Shown one piece after another: positions 8,108 through 15,874 of a stretch of DNA of 64,000 nt; position 1 is the first letter of the stretch; every line of letters starts with the position of its first letter. The notes beneath the pieces were generated by a model. The model did no database searches. It was given only the letters and a program-made list of their open reading frames with translations, and was not told the DNA's origin. A program made the translations under genes and the position numbers. Source of the stretch: Allorhodoferax sp032337135 (GTDB taxonomy: Bacteria; Pseudomonadota; Gammaproteobacteria; Burkholderiales; Burkholderiaceae_C); assembly GCF_032337135.1 (NCBI RefSeq), contig NZ_JAVXZZ010000001.1, positions 682,001 to 746,000 on the forward strand. Direction: 5' to 3'.

Positions 8108-10414
8108 TCAGCGCTCGATGGCGCGCAGGCGCATCCGGTAGCTGTCCTGCGCCGGGCGGGGCAAGCCCGCCCGCGGCCCCAATTGCACCAGCGCCTCCAG
8201 GGTTGCGCGCTGCTCCCCATGGCGGCGCAGGCTGTCCTGCAGCGTCGCGATGGCCGCCGGGCCCTGCCCGGCCGCGTCCTGCGCCAAGGCCAGCGCGTAG
8301 GCGTACGCCGCTTCCTGCGGTGCGCGGCGGCTGGCCTGCTGCAGTGCCTGCAAGGCCTGCGCCTGCTGTCCGGCGCGGTGGCGGGCCAGGCCCAGCGCAT
8401 ACCAGACCGCCCCGCTGGCCGGCTGGGCCCGCACCGCCGCCTCCAACACCTGCAAGGCCTGAGCCTCTTGCCCCTGCGCCCGCAGCACATCGGCCAGGTT
8501 CAGGCGCGTGGCGACAAAGTCCGGCGCTGCTGCCAATGCCTGCTCCAGCGCAATGCGCGCGGTCTGCAGGTCGCCCTGGGTGGCCGAGAGCAAGGCCAGA
8601 TTGTTCAACGCTTCCGGCCGGTCAGCATTGGACTGCTGGCCGCGCACGTAGTCGGCCAGCGCGGCTTCACGCAGATGGGCGGCCTGCGGTGCAAGCTGCG
8701 CTGCCGGCACATCGGCCAGCGCCCGGCCCGCGGCCATGCGCAGGGTGCGCAAGGGGTCGTCCAGCAACGGCAACAGGACCTCCATGCGCTGCGGCGCCGG
8801 AGCCTGCTGGAGCAGCTCCACCGCAGCTGCCCGCACCAGACCTTCCGCGTCCTGCGCCGCAGAACGCACCAGGGACCATTCGTCCCTGTTCCACGGCCCA
8901 TTCAGGCGTGCCAAGGCGCTCGCGCGCGCCATGGCGCTCTGGCTGCGGTCGGCCACGACCGCGGCCAGCAGGGTTCGCGCCTCGGCCCGCCCCGTTTCCT
9001 GCGCATACAGCGCATCGGCCAGGGGCGTGGGGCGCTGACCGAGTTGGGGGTACCAGCGCTGCGCCGCTGCAGCCACCCACGCCGTTCCTTCCTTGCGATG
9101 GCAATTGCTGCAGGCGTTGGGCGTTCCGCGCGCCACGCTCCGATCAGGCCTAGGCACGCGCAGACTGTGGTCGTGGCGCGGGTCCACCTGCATGTACGTC
9201 GTGGTTGGCATGTGGCAGTTGGTGCACTGGGCACCTGCTGAATCCTGGGTGTGGTGGTGGTGGGCCGGGGTGTCGAAGCGCTGCGTGTCGTGGCACTGGG
9301 CGCACACGGCATTGCCCGGCGCCCGCAACTGGCCGCTGTGCGGCTCGTGGCAGTGGCTGCACGTCACCCCCTTCGCGAACATCTTGCTCTGCAGGAAAGA
9401 CGCAAGGTTGAACACCTCGGCACGCATCTGGCCGTCGCTTTCGAACAGGCCGGGCTCGATGCGGCTGATGCGGTGTGTGTCGGCCAGGGATTGGCCAGCG
9501 GCATGGTCGGGCCACTCCTGGCTGCGGTGGGCATGGCAGCGTGCGCAGACCTGCACCTCGGTGCGCGCCTCGGTCGGACCGCTGGGAATGCTGCTGGGGC
9601 GTGCCACACCGGTAGCGGGGTCTATCGGCCAGGACACGGCCGCACGGGTGCTGAAGTCCACGGCAAAGCCCTTGGCTGCTGCATCGCGCTGCCCGGACTG
9701 GGCCCACTCCACATGCCGCGAGCCCGGGCCGTGGCAGGCCTCGCAGGCCACGTTCATCTCGGCGAAGGTGCTGCTGAACGTCTTGCTGGCGGGGTCGTAG
9801 CGCTTCTGGAAGTCCGTGCTATGGCATTCGGCACACATGGTGTTCCAGTTGCTTTGCCGCTGGGTCCAGTGCAGCTCATCCCCCGCCGCTACGCCGTGCG
9901 GCCCCTGCAGGTGGAACCAGCGCTGGCCACCCTGGGCCTGGGGGCGGCTGTCCCAGGCCGTGGCCAGGGCCTGCACCTGGCCCCCATCGAGCGCCACCAG
10001 GTACTGCTGCAGGGGGTAGATGCCGAAGGTGTGCAACACCTCAAAGCGTTGCAGGCGGCCGTCGGCGCCGTCGGTCTGGACAAAGAACCTGTCGCCCTCC
10101 CGCGAGAAGCGGCTGGTGACCTTGCCGTGGCGCAACTGTTCACCGACAAAGGGGGCCAGCACCGTGTCGCGGCGCGCGCTCTGCATGCTGTGCGCGTGCT
10201 GCGAGCCGGACCAGGCCTGGTGCTGGGCCGCATGGCAACTGGCGCACTGCGCTGCGCCCACGAAGCGCGCCGGTAAGGCTGCGTCCTGGGCTGGCGCCGT
10301 GGCCGTTCGCGCGCCCAACCACCACCACAGCAGTGCTGCAGCCGCTGCCAAGGCCAGCAGCATGAACATCCGGTGTGGGTGGAAAACCTTCCACGGCCAC
10401 CTGTCGCTATGCAT
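8108..10414 (-). CDS. octaheme cytochrome c with HEAT/TPR-like repeats
   Basis: The 768-residue exported protein has eight CxxCH heme-attachment motifs: CASCH (57-61), CAECH, CEACH, CARCH, CSHCH, CAQCH, CTNCH and CSNCH. An N-terminal hydrophobic helix (about residues 16-35) should anchor or export it to the periplasm. After the heme region come HEAT-like repeats (ARASALARL, VRAAAVELL, LRMAAGRAL) and then TPR repeats to the C-terminus. Multiheme proteins of this build carry electrons in periplasmic redox reactions and some relatives reduce nitrogen or sulfur compounds; the substrate here is unknown. It is convergent with the c-di-GMP gene and separated from the next gene by repeats. The ATG at 10414 lies inside a dispersed repeat; an alternative start is M16 at 10369. 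Confidence 0.88.
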   Translation of the reverse strand: MHSDRWPWKVFHPHRMFMLLALAAAAALLWWWLGARTATAPAQDAALPARFVGAAQCASCHAAQHQAWSGSQHAHSMQSARRDTVLAPFVGEQLRHGKVTSRFSREGDRFFVQTDGADGRLQRFEVLHTFGIYPLQQYLVALDGGQVQALATAWDSRPQAQGGQRWFHLQGPHGVAAGDELHWTQRQSNWNTMCAECHSTDFQKRYDPASKTFSSTFAEMNVACEACHGPGSRHVEWAQSGQRDAAAKGFAVDFSTRAAVSWPIDPATGVARPSSIPSGPTEARTEVQVCARCHAHRSQEWPDHAAGQSLADTHRISRIEPGLFESDGQMRAEVFNLASFLQSKMFAKGVTCSHCHEPHSGQLRAPGNAVCAQCHDTQRFDTPAHHHHTQDSAGAQCTNCHMPTTTYMQVDPRHDHSLRVPRPDRSVARGTPNACSNCHRKEGTAWVAAAAQRWYPQLGQRPTPLADALYAQETGRAEARTLLAAVVADRSQSAMARASALARLNGPWNRDEWSLVRSAAQDAEGLVRAAAVELLQQAPAPQRMEVLLPLLDDPLRTLRMAAGRALADVPAAQLAPQAAHLREAALADYVRGQQSNADRPEALNNLALLSATQGDLQTARIALEQALAAAPDFVATRLNLADVLRAQGQEAQALQVLEAAVRAQPASGAVWYALGLARHRAGQQAQALQALQQASRRAPQEAAYAYALALAQDAAGQGPAAIATLQDSLRRHGEQRATLEALVQLGPRAGLPRPAQDSYRMRLRAIER

Positions 10415-10432
10415 TCAGTAGCTACCTACGCA
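10405..10432 (-). repeat. dispersed intergenic repeat, copy 1
   Basis: Reading leftwards the element is TGCGTAGGTAGCTACTGAAT followed by GCATAGCG. It shares the pattern tgcg(t), agctac, a short A/T-rich spacer, then atagc with six other copies in this window. It overlaps the start codon of the cytochrome gene. Confidence 0.55.
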
Positions 10433-10442
10433 ATTTTCATAA

Positions 10443-10464
10443 GGGCCAGAGGCCAATTTGGCAC
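10443..10464. repeat. GGGCCAGAGGCC repeat, copy 1
   Basis: GGGCCAGAGGCCAATTTGGC recurs almost unchanged at 11369-11390. Both copies lie just downstream of a minus-strand stop codon and next to a copy of the dispersed repeat, so they look like parts of one composite intergenic element. Confidence 0.55.
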
Positions 10465-10469
10465 TGAAA

Positions 10470-11318
10470 TCAGTCGAGAAAGAAGTCCGGCAGCAGGTTC
10501 TTGTTGCCGGGTGTCATGGCGTAGGCGTCAAAGTCCGTCATGCCGTGGTGGGCCAGCACGGCGTCGTCGATGTAGAAGTTGCCGGTCTCGCTGCTGGGCT
10601 GGGTCAGGATGTACCAGGCGGCGTCGGCCATGATCTCTGGCTTGCGGCACAGGGCCACGTCCACGCCGGGAATCATCTGCATGGCGGCGGTGGCGATGGC
10701 CGTGCGCGGCCACAGGCTGTTGACGGCGATGCCCCACTTCCTGAACTCGGCCGCGTGGCCCAGGGTGCACATGCTCATGCCGTACTTGGCCATGGTGTAG
10801 GCCGTGTGCGGGGCAAACCAGTGGGGCTTAAGGCTCAGTGGCGGCGACATGGTCAGCACCTGGGGGTTGCGCCCCGCCTGGGCCGCCTTGCGCAGTTCGG
10901 GCAGGCAGGTGGCCGTGCACAGGTAGGTACCGCGGGCATTGATGCCGTTCATGAGGTCGAAGCGCTTCATCGGCGTGTCCGGCGTGCCGGTCAGGCTGAT
11001 GGCGCTGGCGTTGTTCACCAGAATGTCGATACCGCCGAAGGTCGCCACGGCCTGCGCCACGGCGGCAGCCACCGCTGCGTCGTCGCGGATGTCCACCGCC
11101 AGCGGCAACGCCTTACCACCCAGGGCCTCGACCTCGGCCGCGGCGCTGTGGATGGTGCCGGGCAGCTTGGGGTTGGGGTCGGCGGTCTTGGCCACGATGA
11201 CGATGTTGGCACCGTCGCGCGCGGCGCGCTTGGCCACCTCCAGGCCGATGCCACGCGAGGCACCGGTAATGAAAAGCGTCTTGCCAGCCAGGCCGCGCTC
11301 CGTTGTTGAGTTACCCAT
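10470..11318 (-). CDS. short-chain dehydrogenase/reductase, HSDL2-like
   Basis: The 282-residue NAD(P)-dependent oxidoreductase has the Rossmann motif TGASRGIG near residue 18, a following acidic/NNAS region, and the catalytic Tyr-Lys pair in AYTMAKYGMS. The stretch from TMSPPLSLKPHWF to the YxxxK motif resembles the HSDL2 branch of SDR enzymes, which in animals carry an extra sterol-carrier domain that is absent here. The substrate is probably a fatty-acyl or related hydroxy compound, inferred from its position in a block of beta-oxidation genes. The start is supported by AGGAGACACT just before the ATG. It lies downstream of the enoyl-CoA hydratase gene, with an intergenic repeat between them. 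Confidence 0.88.
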   Translation of the reverse strand: MGNSTTERGLAGKTLFITGASRGIGLEVAKRAARDGANIVIVAKTADPNPKLPGTIHSAAAEVEALGGKALPLAVDIRDDAAVAAAVAQAVATFGGIDILVNNASAISLTGTPDTPMKRFDLMNGINARGTYLCTATCLPELRKAAQAGRNPQVLTMSPPLSLKPHWFAPHTAYTMAKYGMSMCTLGHAAEFRKWGIAVNSLWPRTAIATAAMQMIPGVDVALCRKPEIMADAAWYILTQPSSETGNFYIDDAVLAHHGMTDFDAYAMTPGNKNLLPDFFLD

Positions 11319-11330
11319 AGTGTCTCCTGT

Positions 11331-11362
11331 TGCTATGTTTTTATGCGCTTGTTACGCAGATT
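11331..11362 (-). repeat. dispersed intergenic repeat, copy 2
   Basis: Reading leftwards it runs TGCGTAACAAGCGC, then ATAAAAACATAGCAAC. It matches the tgcgtaac..., A-rich, atagc plan of the other copies, although the agctac core is degenerate. It lies between the SDR and enoyl-CoA hydratase genes. Confidence 0.45.
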
Positions 11363-11368
11363 GCATGC

Positions 11369-11390
11369 GGGCCAGAGGCCCATTTAGCAT
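11369..11390. repeat. GGGCCAGAGGCC repeat, copy 2
   Basis: GGGCCAGAGGCCCATTTAGC differs from the copy at 10443-10464 at only a few positions. It abuts the stop codon of the enoyl-CoA hydratase gene. Confidence 0.55.
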
Positions 11391-12160
11391 CAAACCTTAC
11401 TGAAGTCGGGCTTTCGCTTCTCTAGGAACGCATTGAAGGCCTCGATGGCCGGGGCTTCCTTGAGCATGCGGCCGAACACGTCGCCTTCTTCGCGCATGGT
11501 GTCGAGCACGCGCTGCATCTGGCCCTTCTTCATGAGGCGCTTGGTTTCGATCAGCGAATTGAGTGGCTTGGCGGCCAGCTTGCGCGCCTGGGCCTGGGCG
11601 TAACCATTGGCCTCGGTGGGCGGCAGGATGCGGTTGACCATGCCGACTTCCAGCGCCGCCTCGGCAAAGAAGGGCTCACCCAGCAGCAGGGCCTCGGCTG
11701 CGCGCTGGTAACCCATGAGCTGCGGCACCAGCAGGGTGGACGCCGCCTCGGGGCAGATGCCCAGGTTCACGAACGGCATGGAGAACGCGGCGTTGTCGCC
11801 GGCGTAGACCAGGTCGCAGTGCAGCAGCATCGTGGTGCCCACACCCACGGCCGGCCCGCACACCGCCGCCAGCAGCGGCTTGGGGAACTGGGCCAGGCCG
11901 CGCAGGAAGCGGAACACGGGCGAGTCGTCGGTGCTCTCGGGCCGGTTCAGGAAGTCGGCAATGTCGTTGCCGGCCGAGAACACGGTCTCGTGCCCCTGGA
12001 TGACGAAGACCCGCACGGCGGGGTCGGTGGCGGCCGCGGCCAGCGCATCGGCGCAGGCAGCGTACATGGCCTGGGTGAAGGCGTTCTTGCGCTCGACGCG
12101 GTTCAGGGTTAGGGTGCAGACACCGGCTTCGGTGTGGACGCGGATCTCGGGAATGCTCAT
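11390..12160 (-). CDS. enoyl-CoA hydratase/isomerase family protein
   Basis: The 256-residue crotonase-fold protein acts on acyl-CoA thioesters. The oxyanion-hole segments are visible as VFSAGNDIADF and CGPAVGVGTT. Only one of the two hydratase glutamates is clear (CPEAAST); this, together with SAGND, is the pattern of delta3-delta2-enoyl-CoA isomerases, which use a single glutamate, so an isomerase for unsaturated fatty acids is as likely as a hydratase. The start is supported by AGGAAAC a few bases before the ATG. It lies in the beta-oxidation block between the SDR and thioesterase genes. The superfamily is sure, the exact reaction is not. Confidence 0.88.
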   Translation of the reverse strand: MSIPEIRVHTEAGVCTLTLNRVERKNAFTQAMYAACADALAAAATDPAVRVFVIQGHETVFSAGNDIADFLNRPESTDDSPVFRFLRGLAQFPKPLLAAVCGPAVGVGTTMLLHCDLVYAGDNAAFSMPFVNLGICPEAASTLLVPQLMGYQRAAEALLLGEPFFAEAALEVGMVNRILPPTEANGYAQAQARKLAAKPLNSLIETKRLMKKGQMQRVLDTMREEGDVFGRMLKEAPAIEAFNAFLEKRKPDFSKV

Positions 12161-12243
12161 GGTTTTGTTTCCTCGTATCTTGCTAGGGATGGCGGCAGTG
12201 TATGCGTGCCCCGCTCCTCAGCACTGCCACGCACGCGACGCAC

Positions 12244-13050
12244 TCACTGCTTGTAGTAAACCAGCTGATGGGTCGACACCAGCATCACACCGGCCTCGCT
12301 CCACAACTGCGCCGTCTGGTCGAAGAAGCCGTTGCGGAAGGCCTGAGCCCGGGCTTGGCCAAGCAGGTAGCCCTCGCCCACCTGGGACAGCTCGGCCGCA
12401 TGGACGTGGAAGTAGGTGGTGAGCGTAACGGTACCGGCCGGCACATGGGTGGAGCGGCGCACGAACACGCGCGGAAAGAAGATGTCGGAGATGGCGGCGA
12501 GCGAGACGAAGTCCAATGCGCGCGGCGGGTTGTCGCGCACCCACAGCTGGCTGACACTGCTCTCGCCGCTGCCGTCCCACACCTGCGGCAACGGGCCCGT
12601 GATGACGCGCTGTTCGTAGCGCTTCACGAACTCCATGGGTGGCTTCATGGTGGGAATCGGCACCTCGTGGGGCGGTGGGCACGTCGGCATGGGTTCCTCG
12701 TCCAGGCTCCAGGTATCACGGCGCACCGCCGTCACTGCTGTGCCGGTGAACACCGTCTCCTCACCCTGGGTCATGGCCAGGGTCCAGTGCTGGGTCGAGC
12801 GGTTGGTGCGCACGGGAGTTGCTGTGATGACGAAAGCACCGTCAGCCACCGCGGCGCAGAAGTTCACCGTCAGCGCGATGGGATCGCCCAGGCGCTGCGG
12901 GTGCTGCATCAGGGCGTTCACCACCTGCGCGGTGGTGATGCCGCCGAAAGGTCCCACCATGTTGGCGTAGGCCGCATGCGTTTGGCCTGCCCACTGGTGC
13001 TCGCCCGCGGGCGTCAAGGCAACGGCTTGGTCGAATACGTGGGCGCTCAT
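12244..13050 (-). CDS. acyl-CoA thioesterase family protein (TesB-like double hotdog)
   Basis: The 268-residue protein looks like the two-hotdog acyl-CoA thioesterases that release fatty acids from CoA: an N-terminal half with GPFGGITTAQVVNALMQHP and a C-terminal half with DFVSLAAISDIFFPRVF and TYFHVHAAE. The reading frame extends upstream to 13101, but the ATG at 13050 overlaps the stop of the preceding hydrolase gene as ATGA, the usual sign of coupled translation, so I chose it. It probably trims or recycles acyl-CoA in the same pathway as its neighbours. Chain-length preference cannot be read from the sequence. Confidence 0.85.
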   Translation of the reverse strand: MSAHVFDQAVALTPAGEHQWAGQTHAAYANMVGPFGGITTAQVVNALMQHPQRLGDPIALTVNFCAAVADGAFVITATPVRTNRSTQHWTLAMTQGEETVFTGTAVTAVRRDTWSLDEEPMPTCPPPHEVPIPTMKPPMEFVKRYEQRVITGPLPQVWDGSGESSVSQLWVRDNPPRALDFVSLAAISDIFFPRVFVRRSTHVPAGTVTLTTYFHVHAAELSQVGEGYLLGQARAQAFRNGFFDQTAQLWSEAGVMLVSTHQLVYYKQ

Positions 13051-13949
13051 ACAGCAACGTCCTGTGGCAGGTTGCGCAAATGCTTTTCCAGCCGCGGCCA
13101 CAGGCCTGCGACGTGGTCACGGCGGAAGGCCCCGAGGTGCCCGATGCGGCGCGCGCCGACGTCCCCCGGTGCCACACGCAGCATGCGCCGCGGGGCGTTG
13201 GCGTAGAGGTTCATCAGGCTCAGGATTCCAGCCTCGGTCATCATTTCGTCGTCATCGATGGACAGTGACAGCACGGGGAAGCGTACCTGCTCGTAGCCCT
13301 GACGCACAGCACCGCCCTCGGCACCGGCGCTGTAGTGCGGGTGGAGACACCACTTGCGCCACTGGCGGATCACGCCATTGGGCAAGTCGCCCACCGCCCC
13401 GAGACGTTTACCCGGGAAGTAGCCGAACAGGCGCGTGGTCACAGGCACCAGGAAGTACCACATGAAAGGCACACGGCGGCGCAGCTGCGGTGCGTTCTGC
13501 TTCCAGTAGCCACTGCCCGCAGCCACGCCCAGCAAGCCGTGGAGCTTGTGGCCGTTGCGCAGCATGCCCGGCAACTGGGCACCGAGGCTGTGGCCCAGTG
13601 CGTAGAGCGGCTTGCCCGGCTCCAAGGCAGCGGCCCAGTCCACCACCGCTTCGTAGTCATGCGCCCAGTCGAACAGGTTGGCCCGAAAGCCACGCAGCCC
13701 CTGGTGCGGTGTGGTGGGGATGGAAGCACCCGAGCCACGGTAGTCGAACGTGACCACCTGCCAGCCTTGTCCGCTGAGCCAGGATGCAAAGTCCGCGTAG
13801 TAGGCCTGCGGCACCCCCATGGCCGCCCCGATGACCACGGTGCCGTGGGCCGGGTTGACGGGTGCGAAATGGCGCAGCTGGATGCGGCCACCGCCTTCGG
13901 TGTCCAGCGTGTGGCCCCGCTCAGCCACTGTACTTGCTTGCGTCGTCAT
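13047..13949 (-). CDS. alpha/beta hydrolase
   Basis: The 300-residue serine hydrolase has the nucleophile elbow GHSLGAQ (Ser at about 121), an oxyanion region after VVIGAAMGVPQ, the strand VVTFDYRGSGAS typical of the fold, a possible acid in LSIDDDEMMTEAG and a C-terminal His in IGHLGAFRRDH. It resembles esterases or lipases of the Hydrolase_4 kind; the substrate is unknown. An upstream ATG at 13979 exists, but the one at 13949 has GGAACA at a good distance. Its stop overlaps the start of the thioesterase gene, so the two are almost certainly co-translated and may act on related thioesters or esters. Confidence 0.85.
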   Translation of the reverse strand: MTTQASTVAERGHTLDTEGGGRIQLRHFAPVNPAHGTVVIGAAMGVPQAYYADFASWLSGQGWQVVTFDYRGSGASIPTTPHQGLRGFRANLFDWAHDYEAVVDWAAALEPGKPLYALGHSLGAQLPGMLRNGHKLHGLLGVAAGSGYWKQNAPQLRRRVPFMWYFLVPVTTRLFGYFPGKRLGAVGDLPNGVIRQWRKWCLHPHYSAGAEGGAVRQGYEQVRFPVLSLSIDDDEMMTEAGILSLMNLYANAPRRMLRVAPGDVGARRIGHLGAFRRDHVAGLWPRLEKHLRNLPQDVAV

Positions 13950-13974
13950 CGTTGTTGTTCCATGAAAAATGGCC

Positions 13975-14066
13975 CCCACGCTCCGCCGCTACGCGGGTCA
14001 CTGCCCCCCCGAGGGGGAGTCCTTTCCATCTTGGGGCGGCCCTGCGATGAAAAAAGCCACCCGCAG
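13975..14066. repeat. GC-rich intergenic repeat with CCCCC/GGGGG hairpin
   Basis: The gap between the hydrolase and thiolase genes contains CCCACGCTCCGCCGCTACGC, then GTCACTGCCCCCCGAGGGGG. I recognise this as a motif scattered through Comamonadaceae genomes. CCCCC pairs with GGGGG to make a short hairpin. A related element is at 34195-34274. Confidence 0.5.
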
Positions 14067-14087
14067 GTGGCTTGTCGGTGGGCGTGA

Positions 14088-15281
14088 TCACACGCGCTCG
14101 AAAATTCCCGCTGCCCCCTGGCCGGTACCCACGCACATGGTGACCATGCCGTACTTGAGGTTGTGGCGGCGCAGGGCGTGTACCACGGTCGCGGCCCGGA
14201 TGGCGCCGGTGGCGCCCAGCGGGTGGCCCAGGGCGATGGCACCGCCCATGGGATTGACCTTGGCCGGGTCCAGGCCCAGGGTATTCACCACGGCCAGGGA
14301 CTGGGCAGCAAAGGCTTCGTTCAGCTCGTACCAGCCGATGTCCTGGCTGTTGATGCCGGCGTAGCGCAAGGCAGCGGGAATGGCCTCAATGGGGCCGATG
14401 CCCATGATCTCGGGCGGCACACCGCGCGCCGCGTAGGACACGAAACGCGCCAGCGGGGTCAGGCCGAACTGCTTGACCGCCTTCTCGCTGGCCAGGATCA
14501 GGGCGCCGGCGCCGTCGCTGGTCTGCGAGCTGTTGCCGGCGGTCACGCTGCCGCGGGCCGCGAACACCGGCTTCAATTTGGCCAGGCCTTCGAGCGAGGT
14601 GTCGGGGCGCGGGCCCTCGTCCAGGTTCACGGTGCGGGTCTTGGTTCGGACTTCACCGGTGGCCAGATCGGGCGTGCGCTCGATCACTTCGATGGGGGTG
14701 ATCTCGTCGGCGAACTCGCCGGCCTGCTGCGCCTTGATGGCGCGCATGTGCGACTCCAGCGCGAAGGCGTCCTGCATCTCACGCGAGACTTTCCACTGCT
14801 GGGCCACTTTTTCGGCGGTGAGGCCCATGCCGTAGGCAATGCCCACGTTCTCGTCGCGCTCGAAGATGGCGGGATTGAACGAGGTCTTGTTGCCGCCCAT
14901 GGGCACCATGCTCATGGACTCGGCACCACCGGCAATCATCACGTCGGCCTCACCGACGCGGATGCGGTCGGCCGCCATCTGGATGGCGGTGACGCCCGAA
15001 GCGCAGAAGCGGTTGACGGTGACACCACCCACGGGGTGGCTGAAGGCCAGGCCGGTGGCGATGCGGGCCATGTTCATGCCCTGCTCGCCCTCGGGGAAGG
15101 AGCAGCCGATGATGGCGTCTTCGATGGCCTTGGGGTCCAGCGTGGGCACCTGGAGCATGGCGCTCTTGATGGCCGCCACCAGCAGCTCGTCCGGGCGGGT
15201 GTTCTTGAAGTAGCCGCGGCCCGAGCGACCGATGGGGGTGCGGGTGGCGGCGACGATGTAGGCGTCTTGAACCTGTTTCAT
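14088..15281 (-). CDS. fadA: acetyl-CoA acyltransferase (3-ketoacyl-CoA thiolase)
   Basis: The 397-residue thiolase cleaves 3-ketoacyl-CoA with CoA in the last step of beta-oxidation. The nucleophilic Cys is in VNRFCASGVTA (C93), the general-base motifs are NEAFAAQ and GGAIALGHPLGATGA, and the second active-site Cys is in CVGTGQGAAG. Length is normal for the family. The frame is open upstream to 15398, but the ATG at 15281 is preceded by AAGGAG and gives the canonical N-terminus MKQVQDAYIVAATRTPIG. Next to the FadN-type dehydrogenase/hydratase it forms the classic trifunctional set. An acetoacetyl-CoA thiolase role cannot be excluded, but the context favours degradation. Confidence 0.93.
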   Translation of the reverse strand: MKQVQDAYIVAATRTPIGRSGRGYFKNTRPDELLVAAIKSAMLQVPTLDPKAIEDAIIGCSFPEGEQGMNMARIATGLAFSHPVGGVTVNRFCASGVTAIQMAADRIRVGEADVMIAGGAESMSMVPMGGNKTSFNPAIFERDENVGIAYGMGLTAEKVAQQWKVSREMQDAFALESHMRAIKAQQAGEFADEITPIEVIERTPDLATGEVRTKTRTVNLDEGPRPDTSLEGLAKLKPVFAARGSVTAGNSSQTSDGAGALILASEKAVKQFGLTPLARFVSYAARGVPPEIMGIGPIEAIPAALRYAGINSQDIGWYELNEAFAAQSLAVVNTLGLDPAKVNPMGGAIALGHPLGATGAIRAATVVHALRRHNLKYGMVTMCVGTGQGAAGIFERV

Positions 15282-15318
15282 GGAGTTACTCCTTAGTCCG
15301 TTCGTTTCACACCCGGCC

Positions 15319-15873
15319 TCAGGCGCGGGCGGGCTGGGCAGGTGCCGAGGCAGGCACCGCCTGCTTCTTGGCTGGCACCCAGGCCCAGATGAATTCACAC
15401 TGAATGGGCTCTTCGCCCGAAGCGTCGGTCACGATCACCGGGACCGTCACCTCGCCCTTGTCCTGCGCCTGCATCAGCCGGCGCTGATCGTCGGTCAGGC
15501 GGGCCACGGCACGCATGTCACCCTGGGTGCGGCGCTTGAACTGCACCTTGAGCTCCTTGGCCAGCGGCAGGCAGTCGTCGCGCACGTTCATGCCCACCAC
15601 CATGCCGGTAGCCGTTTCGGCCAGCAAGGTCATGGCCGCGGCATGCACACCCTTGATGTGGTTCTGCACCCGCCGTTCGTTGGCGATGGCGATTTCCACC
15701 TTCTCGGGCGTCATGACGCAGAAGTCCAGGCGAGCCGTGCCGGTGAAGGGCACGGCGCGACGCAACACCAGGTTGCGCGCATGCTGGCGCAGCGGTGCCG
15801 GCACCAGGTCCAGCTTGGCCAGGGTGCGTGTGAGGCGATTGGGCCGCTGGGCGGCTGCTTGGGGCTTGGCCAT
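15319..15873 (-). CDS. DUF4442 hotdog-fold protein
   Basis: The 184-residue protein is a single-hotdog, thioesterase-like protein of the DUF4442 kind. The helix HIKGVHAAAMTLLAETATG and the strand MVVGMNVRDD are typical of the fold. The C-terminus is a low-complexity Ala/Pro tail. It starts one base after the stop of the FadN-type gene and is followed closely by the thiolase gene, so all three are probably co-transcribed. A role in acyl-CoA turnover is inferred from this position; no catalytic residue can be assigned with confidence. Confidence 0.8.
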   Translation of the reverse strand: MAKPQAAAQRPNRLTRTLAKLDLVPAPLRQHARNLVLRRAVPFTGTARLDFCVMTPEKVEIAIANERRVQNHIKGVHAAAMTLLAETATGMVVGMNVRDDCLPLAKELKVQFKRRTQGDMRAVARLTDDQRRLMQAQDKGEVTVPVIVTDASGEEPIQCEFIWAWVPAKKQAVPASAPAQPARA

Positions 15874-15874
15874 G

